DNA from: Sphacelaria rigidula | Taxonomy: Eukaryota > Phaeophyceae > Sphacelariales | DNA: 30,994 nucleotides | Direction of reading: 5' to 3' | Assembly: GCA_964200075.2 (NCBI GenBank) | Contig: CAXNAA020000054.1 | Location: 1-30,994 of the forward strand | Part shown: positions 10,404 through 19,952 of the stretch, one piece after another | Numbering within the stretch: position 1 is the first letter of the stretch | How the letters are laid out: every line of letters begins with the position of its first letter | Position numbers and translations under genes: made by a program | Notes under the pieces: generated by a model | What the model saw: only the letters and a program-made list of their open reading frames with translations | Databases searched by the model: none | What the model was told of the DNA's origin: nothing

Positions 10404-10462
10404 GTGACTAGGTTGGTGATCTCGAAAATCTCTCGACGGCTGGAACGTGGGTTGAAATCTCG
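10404..10462 (+). mobile_element. tRNA-derived SINE head (family 2), degenerate
   Basis: This segment aligns with the better preserved copy at 29860-29915. Shared blocks are GGT.A.CTCGAAA, ACGG.TGG, CGTGGGTT.AA and TCTCGG. The B-box-like part is GGGTTGAAATC, mutated from GGGTTCAAGTC, and the A box is eroded. It is not a functional tRNA gene. Confidence 0.5.
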
Positions 10463-10656
10463 GTGCAGTCACACGAACTGGGATTTAATCTCACATCATG
10501 ATCAAGAAATGAATGTCTGTCTGATTTACGGTCTGTGATTACTCCGCAACTAGAGAGTACAGCATCGGCTCGTTTTGATATACACGCCACCTCAACTAGA
10601 CAACAACATTCATATAAACACAAGAGCCGGAACGACACACGTGCCATCACTCTCAC

Positions 10657-10912
10657 CAAGAAAGTGCGCCACCATCTGAGTGAAAAATACAAACGCCCAG
10701 CCTGAAATGAACAGGGCGGAGTCCAGCTCGCTCAGACCGGCCAGGCGTGCGGCGGCTCCGTATGTCACAGCCGAGAACACGGTCATCTTCATCCTCCCGA
10801 GTTTGAGAAGAAGCTGCAGCTTGCGCCGCCACATGGGCACCGCGTCATCATCGACCTTCCTTGATGAGGATATTGGCGCTGACGTTAATACTGATGCTTG
10901 CGTAGGGGACAT
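10657..10912 (-). CDS. Exon of a UbiA-type prenyltransferase-like membrane protein (5' part)
   Basis: From the ATG at 10912 the frame gives about 85 residues. A polar, Ser-rich N-terminus precedes WRRKLQLLLKLGRMKMT, then two hydrophobic segments, VFSAVTYGAAARLAGL and ALFISGWAFVFFTQMVAHFLG. In UbiA-family intramembrane prenyltransferases an RPK-like motif starts helix 1, and helix 2 carries Q..xH/N..NE/DY.D, the prenyl-diphosphate binding motif. Here QMVAHFLGE fits up to the point where the frame meets a splice donor (TTG then GTGAGA on the minus strand, donor at 10655-10656, phase 1). The frame leaves the motif exactly there, so the exon should stop at 10657. I could not find the following exons between 8300 and 10650, so this may be a fragment or pseudogene. 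An in-frame TAA shortly upstream supports the ATG or an upstream splice. Confidence 0.4.
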
Positions 10913-11939
10913 CGTAGTTGGTGAATAGGTGCCTTAGCTCTGCGCGTGTCAAGAACACAAATTAGACAGCAGCGTTGAGCCCGTCATCTACTGGGATCTG
11001 AGGCAGTCAGTTGTACAACAGTAGTAGTCACTGTGGATATAACGGGGGTCGCATAATCAATGTTGTTGAACTGGTGAGGCATGTACACATTAACGACTTC
11101 ATCTTGCACCATCACGTATGAAAGAAACAACGACAGCAGCAGGTGATGAAAAGGGGATCAGCGGGGTTGGACGGAAGGGATGGGGTGTGATGGGGAGAGA
11201 ATGATAAATACACTGCACAATGCTATTGTGGCATTGTGGTACCTGGTTAGCGCAGACAATACACGTACAGAACCACAAACCATGAAGTGAAACAGCACAG
11301 TGAAGTAGTATAGGATGGCGCTGTTGGTCGTGGTAGAAATCAAGCAAGAGAGGACAAGGAAGGTAAGACATCACCACTACACAGTTGTCGGGTTGATTAT
11401 CGGGGTAAATATACAGGCACATCTCGACTCCAAGGATGAGGTATCGCGCCATCCGCACAGCACTGATCCGTTGTATTGGCCCATGCTCAATTGCGTTCCT
11501 GGACTCTGACAGCACGATGAGAGAGCTCTATCAAAATAGCAACGAAGTGATTACTCACGCTGATAGTTTGGGCAGCGGAGATGTGTTACACTCTAGCTGC
11601 TCCCTTGCTGCTCGATCTTCTGATACTCTGTTGTGAATGAGGTGTGTTGTGATGGGGGTATATGGGAGATGTGACAGTCCCGTCAACGGAATCTTTCAAC
11701 CATAGCACTATTCTGATTTTCTTCTTGCGGCATCTGACAGTTCCTCATCACGAAAGGGCGCACTCGGTCGTTCTCATTCTCTGTGGTACCCCTGGAGCTA
11801 CAGTAGTTCATTGCAGAAGCCAACCACACTGGACTGTACTGTGCCGCCGTTCAGCGCAGCGGCAGCAAACAGCGACGGCATAGCCTGCCAGATCAACCTG
11901 GGAGTGAATACATAACCACTGCAGAAAGAGGAAGAGGAC
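10913..11939. other. Intergenic between divergent genes, nothing recognised
   Basis: This stretch separates the minus-strand UbiA-like exon from the plus-strand JmjC gene and should contain both 5' ends. The open frames, up to 138 codons on minus at 11099-11515, have no recognisable features. I cannot identify a TATA box or promoter element with confidence. Confidence 0.45.
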
Positions 11940-13559
11940 ATGGGGCGACCAGCCACGACGACGGCGACCACAGGAAAATGGACTTCCTGGATGTGTCTGC
12001 TGGCCGCCAGTGTGGCCGCGGCTGCGGTGGTGTTTCAAAAGGGCAACAACGACGGTGGTCTTCACTTTGGCGGGACTAGAGATACCTCAGCGTCCTATGC
12101 CTCCCCGCCCCAGAGCATACTGGAGATCTTCGCGAAGAACGCATTCGACTGGACCAGCAGTACCACGCCCGCACCGTTAAGTACCACCGCTGTTCTTGTG
12201 AAAGCCATCCTCGCTGACCCCAGAGCAATACCTGCGGGGCTCGACAGAGATGCTGTAACGGCATTAGTGGGCACACATGGAGAGACGGGAAATGCGGAGG
12301 GAGACCACAGAATCCTCGATGTCCGCGTGGCGGGTGTGCGAGAGTGGGTATCTTCGGGCATCCTTGCAGAAGTGCAGCGGTTGTGTTCCTCCGCGCGCGG
12401 CTGCGATCCGAACGAGACTGACCCCGAGTTCGGAGTGACCCCGCTCCATTTCGCCCAGTTTTGGGGCAGTGAGAATCTAGCGGAGTATTTAAGATCGCTA
12501 GGCGCGAAGGAGGACACTTTGGACTCTGTGGGCCGCGCACCGAAGAACATGACATTTAGCGGATTCAGCAAGTACAGTCGAATGGTCGGCCAAGCTCGCC
12601 TCCCGGAGGGTGTTGACCAAGAGGAGCGGTGTGAGATTCCTGAGGTGGTGATTCCACCACGACCTAGTAACTTGATTGATAGTGCTGAAGTTGGTGGCGC
12701 AGCGGCTGCGGCCGACGAAGACTGGCGAGGTGACGTCGAAATCGCACTGAAGGAGGTACGACGGCTGGTCGGCGAAGGCGAACCGGTTGTGGTCCGCAAC
12801 GCTCTGCCCTGGTTGCTCGCAATGCGGCAGCACCACAACGCCATTACAGGCGGCGCACAAAAGGCAGAGCAGCTGCCCTCAGCCACGCTCAAATACCCGG
12901 ATGCGACCTCCTTCGTGCAGGCGTGGAGCGATCGCCCGGTAGACGTTGGCAGCGTGCCTTACGCCAAAAATTTCGACCTCGTCAACGAGCGCACTACTCT
13001 CGGACAGTACATTGCGGCGGCAAGTGCCGCGACCGCCGACGCAGCGATGACCACTGCCGCTGCCGCCGCTACTTCGACAGATGGTAAAACGAACGAACAG
13101 GCGCAAGTGCGTCCGCCCCCGAACTATGTGTTCCAGGTCGACACCGAGGCTTGCGTGGAAGGAAGGGAGCTTCTCGGGCAAGTTGTGGACGCCGCCCTAC
13201 CCTCGGCCGGGGATCGGCCGCTGATATGCCCTCCTGCCAGCGGACAGCGCGGCCTGGAGAGCGTCCACTACTACCTGGGCAGTAACGGAACCGGAGCTCC
13301 GAACCACATCCATTCGGATGCAATTAACCTTGTGGTGACCGGCCAGAAAAAGTGGTGGGTCGTGACGCCACGAGCAGCAGTGTGGAGTCGGCGGCACGTC
13401 CTGGAGTACGCTCGTGAGTGCGAGGAGGGTGGCGGAGGGGCGGACGTTGCAGAGGAGTATCGACCTATGCAGTTTGTGCAGAAGGCTGGGGATCTCGTAT
13501 ATGTGCCGGCGGATTGGGGACACGCGGCGATTAACCTTCAGGACGATACCTTCGGGTGA
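11940..13559 (+). CDS. Membrane-anchored ankyrin-like/JmjC (JMJD8-type) oxygenase-fold protein
   Basis: The 539-codon frame is by far the longest in the window and GC-rich. Residues 14-32 form one hydrophobic segment after a short basic N-terminus: a signal anchor or uncleaved signal peptide. Residues about 135-200 resemble an ankyrin-type repeat (GVTPLHFAQFWG, then LAEYLRSLGA). The C-terminal domain from about 280 to the end is JmjC/cupin-like: GEPVVVRNALPWL, then GTGAPNHIHSDAIN, GQKKWWVVTP and AGDLVYVPADWGHAAINL. Metal-ligand candidates are His456, His458 or Asp460 and His528; Lys470 or Lys471 is a candidate 2-oxoglutarate contact. The H-x-H context and the Trp-rich strand are closest to the JMJD8 subgroup, known as secretory-pathway lumenal proteins, so a lumenal location with one membrane anchor is inferred. 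The frame ends TTCGGGTGAGC, which is also a GT splice donor at 13556. Splicing to an AG at 13687-13688 would replace the immediate stop with Phe-Asp-stop (13690-13698). The substrate is unknown, and hydroxylase activity is not guaranteed. Confidence 0.85.
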   Translation: MGRPATTTATTGKWTSWMCLLAASVAAAAVVFQKGNNDGGLHFGGTRDTSASYASPPQSILEIFAKNAFDWTSSTTPAPLSTTAVLVKAILADPRAIPAGLDRDAVTALVGTHGETGNAEGDHRILDVRVAGVREWVSSGILAEVQRLCSSARGCDPNETDPEFGVTPLHFAQFWGSENLAEYLRSLGAKEDTLDSVGRAPKNMTFSGFSKYSRMVGQARLPEGVDQEERCEIPEVVIPPRPSNLIDSAEVGGAAAAADEDWRGDVEIALKEVRRLVGEGEPVVVRNALPWLLAMRQHHNAITGGAQKAEQLPSATLKYPDATSFVQAWSDRPVDVGSVPYAKNFDLVNERTTLGQYIAAASAATADAAMTTAAAAATSTDGKTNEQAQVRPPPNYVFQVDTEACVEGRELLGQVVDAALPSAGDRPLICPPASGQRGLESVHYYLGSNGTGAPNHIHSDAINLVVTGQKKWWVVTPRAAVWSRRHVLEYARECEEGGGGADVAEEYRPMQFVQKAGDLVYVPADWGHAAINLQDDTFG

Positions 13560-14891
13560 GCTATTATAACATGTGGCCGGGAAATATTGTTGACGTGTAT
13601 TTTGCGAGAGAGCGGCTACTGTAATATTTGTGGCATACCGCGGTCGACGGATGCGCTGCGTGAGTGTTTATACTGATATTCTGTGTAGTTTTGATTAGGG
13701 AAGCAGAAACTCCGTAGGCCGTGTCCTAACCCGTGTCTTGGGCCGTATCATTTCGAGGCAAACTAGAGAAGCACGAAGAGGAACAAAGCCATGCAGTTTG
13801 CCAGCACACTGAAACCACCCTCGATCCTAACGAAGATTCTCAAAACTGGATTCCTGAGAAGAACGGTGACTCCTTCCGCACTGGATGCAGTCGGAGGTAG
13901 GTCTGGAAATCTGTCTCACCAGCCGTGGCTGAAACACATGACCGAACCACGTTACACCGTGACAACACAGCCCGAGCAAAGACACACTGACATCGACGGC
14001 ACGAGTGCAGCATGCCTGGCGCTAGCTCTTGCCCATCTATGCGCGGTGCTCTTTGTTCCATGGCAATCCATTCGGTATTGGAAGAGGATCGGCCGTGTTT
14101 GTGCAACAAAACTTGCTCAAGATGGAGTCGTAGACAGCTTGTGCGTGTGTTACGCGGTGCCTGTCTGACAGAAATCATGAATCATTCAGTTTTAAACCGA
14201 CTTTCCCCGAGCTGAGAGCGTTGAGTTGTACTCAGTTGACCACTAGCTACGGCTCGAGCTTTTCATTCCTTATGCTGGGACAGTGAGATCAGAAGTTTGT
14301 GCAGGTTGTGCCTGAGGTCCGAGGTATGGGACAGGTGTGCACCACAGCGAGGGGCATTGCGCCGCTTGTTAAGGTTGCCTTGCATGACGAATAGCCCGAA
14401 ATAATATTGGTGAATAGCCTGAAAAACCCTGGAATATTTGTTTCAACAAAGCGCCGCTGCCCCCAAAACAGAGTGCCGCTTTTTTTCTGTCGGTGGGGCG
14501 GGCATACTCGTTTGTTGCTTGCCTTGGTCGTTGAACCACTGAGACCGTGTCTTGTCAAGAATATTTCGGCTCGAAAACATGCGGTCGAATCGAATTGGTC
14601 GTGATTAGTACGTATCTGATACGTCCACGGCACTTATGTTCTCAGATAGCTTCAAGTTTATTTTACAATTATTTACGCGCGACGGGCAGGGTGAACAACA
14701 GAAGAGCTTAGCTTTCTCGATCGAAAACACGCAGAGGAAAGGTCGTGAGGGCACTTGACTCCCAATCTTGCAGACCACCACGCCTGATACCACCCGTTCA
14801 CAGAACCATGCAGACCCCACACAACTCATTCTCAGCTACCACCGCAACCCAGCAGGAGCACGAATTTAGCACAGTTATGGATACACTGCAG

Positions 14892-15654
14892 CAAGGATGT
14901 CGGTTGACGTCACGCTGTCACGCTGTCAAGCCTGTCTGTCAAGGCGTTTGGCGTTGTCAAGACAAAACATCCCCTGTCCCCGGGGTAAATAACGCCTTCC
15001 CATCTCTGTAGAAACCCTTATTTTTACCTTCACACAACTAGGCCTGAGTACTTTGTGCCGGCATCATTTCTAGCATAATTCCCGGCGGCCTGATTTCGTG
15101 ACTTGGTGACGCCGCTTGTACCCCGTAAAAAATCTCAGGCAACACCGATTCGCGATGCTGTCACCAACTGATTGTCGCACCATACCCGTCCCCCGGATCT
15201 CATAAACCTCGACTTCAACCCAGACACCATTATTGTCACTTCATCGTGGATACACTTGCCCTTGTACCATATTGCTTCTCCCACACTGAACTGACTCACC
15301 TGGTTCATCACACAGGCAATCTTGCATGTCAATGTGCTCTGAAATGGCATCTAGATACTGCAACCACAATAAACATCTAGGAAAATTCTTCCCGCTTCTG
15401 CACAAAACATCGATTCTTCCCTAACACAGAATCGATCCTTTTTTGCCCGAATTAGCATACGAGCATAATGCCAGCATAATCAGGGCTGAGCTAGCATAAA
15501 ATGTACCGCATTTGCTCGGAAAACATGGCCGAAAAAAATGGCGCCCCGGGTTTCAGCTATATGGTCAGGCGTTACCCTGTCAAGGCTGTCAAGACAGGCA
15601 ATTGGTGCTTGACAGTCTGTCAAGGGGTTCAAACCCTGTCAGCCGACATCCTTG
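14892..15654. mobile_element. Non-autonomous hAT-type DNA transposon, 763 bp
   Basis: The left end CAAGGATGTCGGTTGAC (14892-14908) and the reverse complement of the right end, CAAGGATGTCGGCTGAC (15638-15654), match at 16 of 17 bases. The element is flanked on both sides by the perfect 8-bp direct repeat CACTGCAG (14884-14891 and 15655-15662). Copy B has no matching sequence here, so it acts as an empty-site comparison. Subterminal TGTCAAG/CTTGACA words occur several times within about 110 bp of each end, as expected for transposase-binding sites. An 8-bp duplication with CA-starting ends is typical of the hAT superfamily. No transposase is encoded. Confidence 0.9.
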
Positions 15655-15856
15655 CACTGCAGTAGTTGGGAAATCGACGGCGGAACTGCGTGGTAGGGTG
15701 GACGACCGTCTTTCGAACGCGCCCATGGACAGGACAGGCAGTACAAAACTGCACGTTGTTCAAATCATTTTCACATCCTTCCGTGTGAAAAGAGTATGCA
15801 CAGCAGCCCTGTGCTGTCTGTACTACACGTTGCCCCCTTCGTCACATGCTACTGCA

Positions 15857-15896
15857 CGAAACACACACACACACGCACACACATACACACACACTA
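15857..15896. repeat. (CA)n microsatellite
   Basis: An ACACAC run with single interruptions (CGC, CAT) lies in the 3' part of repeat copy A. Copy B has the shorter ACACGCACACACTC at the corresponding place (near 18083), so the microsatellite expanded after the copies diverged. Confidence 0.9.
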
Positions 15897-16234
15897 ACTC
15901 TTCAGACGGTACAGACGGCACCGTACTGTCTGAGTTGCTTACAAGCAAACAAGTACCGCTTCACGGATTTCGCTCAGATTTTTCGATCGAAAGCATGCAC
16001 ATTCGCTCGCGCCCAAACACAGCACAAAGAACTAAATCAATTCCCCCGCACGGATTTGTTCGAGTCGAAAAAAAATTGTGAGACATAGCCTGACCACGCC
16101 CACCTCGTGAAACGGAGCACCGTTCCTACTCCTCGGGGGAGGGGGAGGGGTGGGCATTATCGCGGCGACGAATCGACGTGCTTCTTGCTCCTTGGATCCT
16201 ATTTGTGCTCATTTTTTTGTTTCGATAAAAACAC

Positions 16235-18305
16235 GATCTCGGGTCGTGTCTTTTCGAGATAAATTAAAGAAGCACGAAGAGGAACAAAGCCATGCAGTTT
16301 GCCGGCAAACAAAAACCACCTTGGGCCTTGGGTCCTCACCAGTGTTGGAAATCGAACGAAATAAAAAAATCGATATGGCTTTTGAAACATCGACAAAAAA
16401 ACATCGATACAGATTTTTTGACTCGATACTCGAAAAATTCCCAAACAACCGGTTTTCTGGTTTTCTGGGCTTTTTGCTTTTTTTTAAGAGTCATTTTTGC
16501 AAGGAAGGGGGGGGGGGGGGGGGGGGGGGGTGTGGGGAATATATCACCCCCCCCCTTTTTTAGTGAACTGGGCCAGAAGTCGCGATTGAGATATTATNNN
16601 NNNNNNNTTGTATTATAAAAGAGTAAGAAAAGAAGAGAAAGAGAAAGAGATCTGTGGAGCGAGCGATGATGGGAATGCACTACCCTCTCCCCTTTTTAGC
16701 GAACTGGGCCCGAAATCTCGATCGGTAATCGATATTTCGATACACGATTTTCAACACTGGTCCTCACGAAGATTCTCAAATCTTGCTCTCTGGGAACAGC
16801 GGTGATTGTTTCCACCCTGGACCAGTCGAAGACGGGTCTGGGAATCTCAACGGGCATGACTGAAACACTCGACTGAACCACATTACGAGTATAGCGTCAC
16901 AACGAAGGCCGCGCAAACACGCATAGGCTTCCGCGGCACAAGTGTAGCACGCCTGGCACTTGCTCTTACTCATCCATGCACAGTGCTCTTCGTTTCATGG
17001 CAACCCATTTGGCGTTGGAAGAGGGCCGGCCGTGATTGTGCACCAAAACTTGCCCAAGATGGAGTCGTTGACCCCTTGTCGGTGTGTTACACGGAGCCTC
17101 GCTGACATCAACCATCGTGTCTAATTTAATTTTGAACAGATTTTCCCCCAACTAAAAACGCCGTACCTAGTTGATCAATAGCTACCTACGATTCGAGCTA
17201 CTCCTTTCCCATGCTGGGACCGTGGATCAGAAGTTTTATGCAGCTTATGCCTCAGGTCCGGGTTGTGTGACAGGTGTGTACCACAGCAAGGGTCATTGCG
17301 CCGCTGGTTTATGTTGCCCTGCATGGCGAACTGCCCAACTCTTGGCGATTAGCCTGAAGAATCCTGGAATATTTGTTTCAACAAAGCGCTGCTGCCCAAA
17401 AAGAGCACCGCCGCGTGAAGAGAAGATGCCGCCGCTTTTTTGGGGAGGGGAGGAAGGGGGGGGTGGTATCGCGGCGACGAATGCACGTGCTTGCTTGCTC
17501 CTTGGTTCCTCTTCGTGCTTGTTTCTTGATGATCGATAAGACACGGCCTGGGGCAGGGAAAAGAAAGTGTGCGATCTGATAAGTCCACCGCATTTCTATT
17601 TCTACAGTAGCTGGCTTCAAGTATTTTCTGCATTTAGTGGCGCGCGGAGAAGCAACAAACAGTGAAGCTAAGCTCCTTCGATCGAAGACACTTGACTCCT
17701 ATCGTGTAGACCACAACTCCAGATACCATCATTTCACAAAACCACGCAAACCCCACACATTTCATTCTCAGCTATCACCGCAACCCAGCAGCATGGAGCA
17801 CGAGTTGAGCAGAGGGGTGGATACACTGTATGTAGATGTTGGGCATGATGTGTTTTTGTCGGCGAAACCTTGAGCATTTTCTGTTATAGCAGAGGTTGGC
17901 GACGGGGTTCCGTGGTAGGATTGGCATCAGACTTGCTTACACGCTCATGGACAGCGCAGGCACTACGAAAGTGCACGTTGTTCAAGTCCTTTTCACGTCG
18001 CGTTTGCAAGCACAAAGTTGTAAACAGTCCTGTGCTTTCGATACTGCACGTTGTTCGCTTCTCTTTCACGTCCTACTGTGCGAAACACGCACACACTCTC
18101 AGACGCACTGTATGCCGACAGTGTAGACAGTACAGTACTGCCTGTGCTTTAGGCAAGCGAAGACGTACCGTTTCACGAATGTCACTGTCTTTTTTCGATC
18201 GAAAGCTTGCCCATTCGCTTGGACGCAACCCGCGAAAAATGAACAAATTCGCCCAATCAATTCCACCACACGTTTTTTTTTATCAAAAACAAATGCGCGG
18301 AGACA
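16235..18305. repeat. Large dispersed repeat, copy B (interrupted by a hAT-type element)
   Basis: Direct-orientation copy of the family described at 13.7-16.1 kb; length without its insertion is about 1.65 kb. It keeps the same order of blocks to its end near CAATTCCACCACACG. The motif ATCGCGGCGACGAAT occurs both just before copy B (about 16158) and inside it (about 17468). The family is therefore itself internally repetitive, or the junction is a tandem overlap. The spacing between A and B is only about 150 bp, so tandem duplication is as likely as two insertions. Confidence 0.8.
16340..16759. mobile_element. Non-autonomous hAT-type DNA transposon, about 420 bp, with assembly gap
   Basis: The left end CAGTGTTGGAAATCG (16340-16354) and the reverse complement of the right end, CAGTGTTGAAAATCG, differ at one of 15 bases. 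The 8-bp direct repeat GTCCTCAC flanks it exactly (16332-16339 and 16760-16767). Copy A reads straight through this point into the ACGAAGATTCTCAAA block. The interior has ATCGAT-rich AT sequence, a poly-G run of about 22, a 10-N gap (16597-16606), and two near-copies of CCCTTTTTTAG.GAACTGGGCC on either side of the gap. The true length is therefore uncertain. No coding capacity is present. Confidence 0.88.
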
Positions 18306-18312
18306 TGCCCTT

Positions 18313-18635
18313 AGGCCGTTCCTTATGGCGGATAAAAATAACTATCCAGAAAAGTGCTTTTTTAGAGCTTCTACGTCTTTCTACGCGCTAAAAGAGTGCT
18401 CGGCGGATTTTATACCTTGGAATTGCCTTGCTGTACTCACTGAGATGGTTCCAGCACACCTGTGCATTTTTCCGGTGGTAGCAGGCTTTTTTTCACCACA
18501 CTTGCATTTTTCTCGAAAATCGCTCTTTTTTCTTGGAGACTGATCGAGTCCCGAAAAAACTCTGCAGTCTCCGAGAGAAACGTGAGTTTGGACAAGTTTT
18601 TGGACACCATTTTTGTTCTTTATGAGGCACGGCCT
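18313..18635. mobile_element. TIR element between repeat copies B and C, about 323 bp
   Basis: The left end reads AGGCCGTTCCTTAT then GGCGGATAAAAAT. The reverse complement of the right end reads AGGCCGTGCCTCAT then AAAGAACAAAAAT. That is an imperfect inverted repeat of about 27 bp. Inside, GGAGACTG at 18534 faces CAGTCTCC near 18565, forming a hairpin. No clear target duplication was found, so the superfamily is open. Confidence 0.55.
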
Positions 18636-18737
18636 TGACGCACATGGTGAAGAGATGAAGAAGAAGAAAAAAGGCAAAGCTAACAAGGCAGCTTACCTGC
18701 CCATGACAATCATTGTGGGTCCTATTATAGCGGGGAG

Positions 18738-19258
18738 GCACGAGACTGACTGTCTGAAAAGAGCGATGCTTCTTTCCGTGCTGGGCGCAGCCACAAACAG
18801 ATCTGCAAACCTGAGGAGGCGTGACTGAAACATTTGTCATCTACACCGCTGAGCCCGAGCAAACACGGAGACACCCACAGCACAAGCACACCACACCTAG
18901 CGCTGGCTCTTACTCATCTGTACACAGTGTCATTTGTTTCAAGGCAGTGCGTCCGGTGTTGAAAGAGGGCCGCGTGTGTGTGTGTGTACCAGAAAAGTTA
19001 CTCGTGATGGAGTCGTTTACCGTCTGTGGGTGGTGCTATACAGCACCCGTCTGGCAGAAATCATCGTGTTTCATACAAGTTTGAACCGATTTTCCCCGAG
19101 CCAAAAATGTCGTATCCACTTGATCAATGGCTACGGCCCGAGCTGTTCATTGTCGATGCTGGGACAAGGAAATAAGAAATTGATGTGAGCATACGTGCCT
19201 CAGGTTCGGGATGTGTGACAGATGTAAATCACAGGAAGGGTGATTGCGCCGCTGGGCA
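18738..19258. repeat. Large dispersed repeat, copy C (partial)
   Basis: This matches the middle of copies A and B: GAGCCCGAGCAAA, CTAGCGCTGGCTCTTACTCATC, GATGGAGTCGTTTACC, GGCAGAAATCATCGTG, TTGAACCGATTTTCCCCGAGC, ATGCTGGGAC and GATTGCGCCGCTGG. It ends where A and B continue with CTGGAATATTTG. A GTGTGTGTGTG run has grown near 18975. Confidence 0.75.
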
Positions 19259-19687
19259 AAATGGACTCGTGTTGACCAATTTGGCGGGACGCGATAGTGT
19301 CCCTCGCGAAGTGTGATCATGTCGCTAGGTGAGGCGTTTTGTTGAGTCCGGGGTTGCGTGTGATTCCGAGAGTTACAGACAACCAGAGATAGTTGACGAA
19401 ATGGGACTGAAATTGCGACGAATACGGCACTTTGTTTAGTAATAATCTGGAGCAGGATCACATCTCCCCTACACTGACGGGTGACTTCGGGATCATGTTG
19501 TGTGGCGTGTTATAGTGGGATATTTCAATTCATAACCGCGTGTTTTATCACGGTACGCTAAATTATCAGGTTGTGCAACTCTTCCTCTGATTTCACCTTA
19601 GGCACCAAAACCTAGCTCGTGAACCAAAGAAAAAATACACGCTCGAAGTGCCAAGTCAGTGTTCTAGTTGCCACGTGTCCCTTATCT
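19259..19687. other. Intergenic, nothing recognised
   Basis: No coding, RNA or repeat signal is seen between repeat copy C and the SINE. Confidence 0.4.
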
Positions 19688-19952
19688 TGGACCGGTGGCG
19701 CCGAATGTATCAAGAGTTGGACGAATCATCGCCGGTTCGAATCACCAAACCCACGATTTTTTAGGTCTGATTTCTCCGAAGGCAGAGAAAAGTTGTCCGC
19801 AGATCAAGCACGTCTCCACGCAATATTTGCTCCAATCCACGTGCCTGGCGTGCAACGCTGAAAACGAAGCCCAAGGATTGACTCCTACGGTACGAATGAA
19901 TCACGCCAAAATCAGGTAATTTCCAGACGAGACGTTATTTGTCCGTCCCTTG
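19688..19952 (+). mobile_element. tRNA-derived SINE, family 1, plus orientation
   Basis: The 5' head contains ACCGGTGGCGCCGAATG and then GGTTCGAATCACC at 19734-19746, a near-ideal RNA polymerase III B box. The body continues through GCACGTCTCCACGCAATATT, CACGTGCCTGGCGTGCAACG, and ends TTTCCAGACGAGACGTTATT and TGTCCG. The same body occurs on the minus strand at 29990-30240, which defines it as a dispersed family. No tRNA cloverleaf is complete, so it is a SINE and not a tRNA gene. Confidence 0.75.

Larger units (their letters stand above)
13725..16085. repeat. Large dispersed repeat, copy A (interrupted by a hAT-type element)
   Basis: Copy A runs from about the word AGAAGCACGAAGAGGAACAA (13767) to about GATTTGTTCGAGTCGAAAA (16075). 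It aligns in order with copy B (about 16235-18305). Shared blocks include CATGCAGTTTGCC, ACGAAGATTCTCAAA, ATGCTGGGAC, CTGGAATATTTGTTTCAACA, TTCTCAGCTA, TGCACGTTGTTCAA and TTTTTCGATCGAAAGC. Without its 763-bp insertion it is about 1.6 kb. No coding region is conserved between copies. It could be a non-autonomous retroelement or DNA-transposon derivative; ends and class are undetermined. It starts within about 200 bp of the JmjC gene's end. Confidence 0.8.

Noticed and set aside
9875-10411. 178-codon plus-strand frame
   Set aside because: It runs through a decayed repeat with CGTTCAAATCT words; no domain is seen.
12095-12892. 265-codon minus-strand frame
   Set aside because: Antisense shadow of the JmjC gene in GC-rich sequence, with no family features.
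13791-14168. 125-codon frame in copy A, possible repeat-encoded protein
   Set aside because: Copies B and C do not keep the frame open, so there is no sign of selection on a protein.
15512-16081. 189-codon plus-strand frame
   Set aside because: It spans the end of the hAT element and repeat copy A, including a CA microsatellite; not conserved in copy B.
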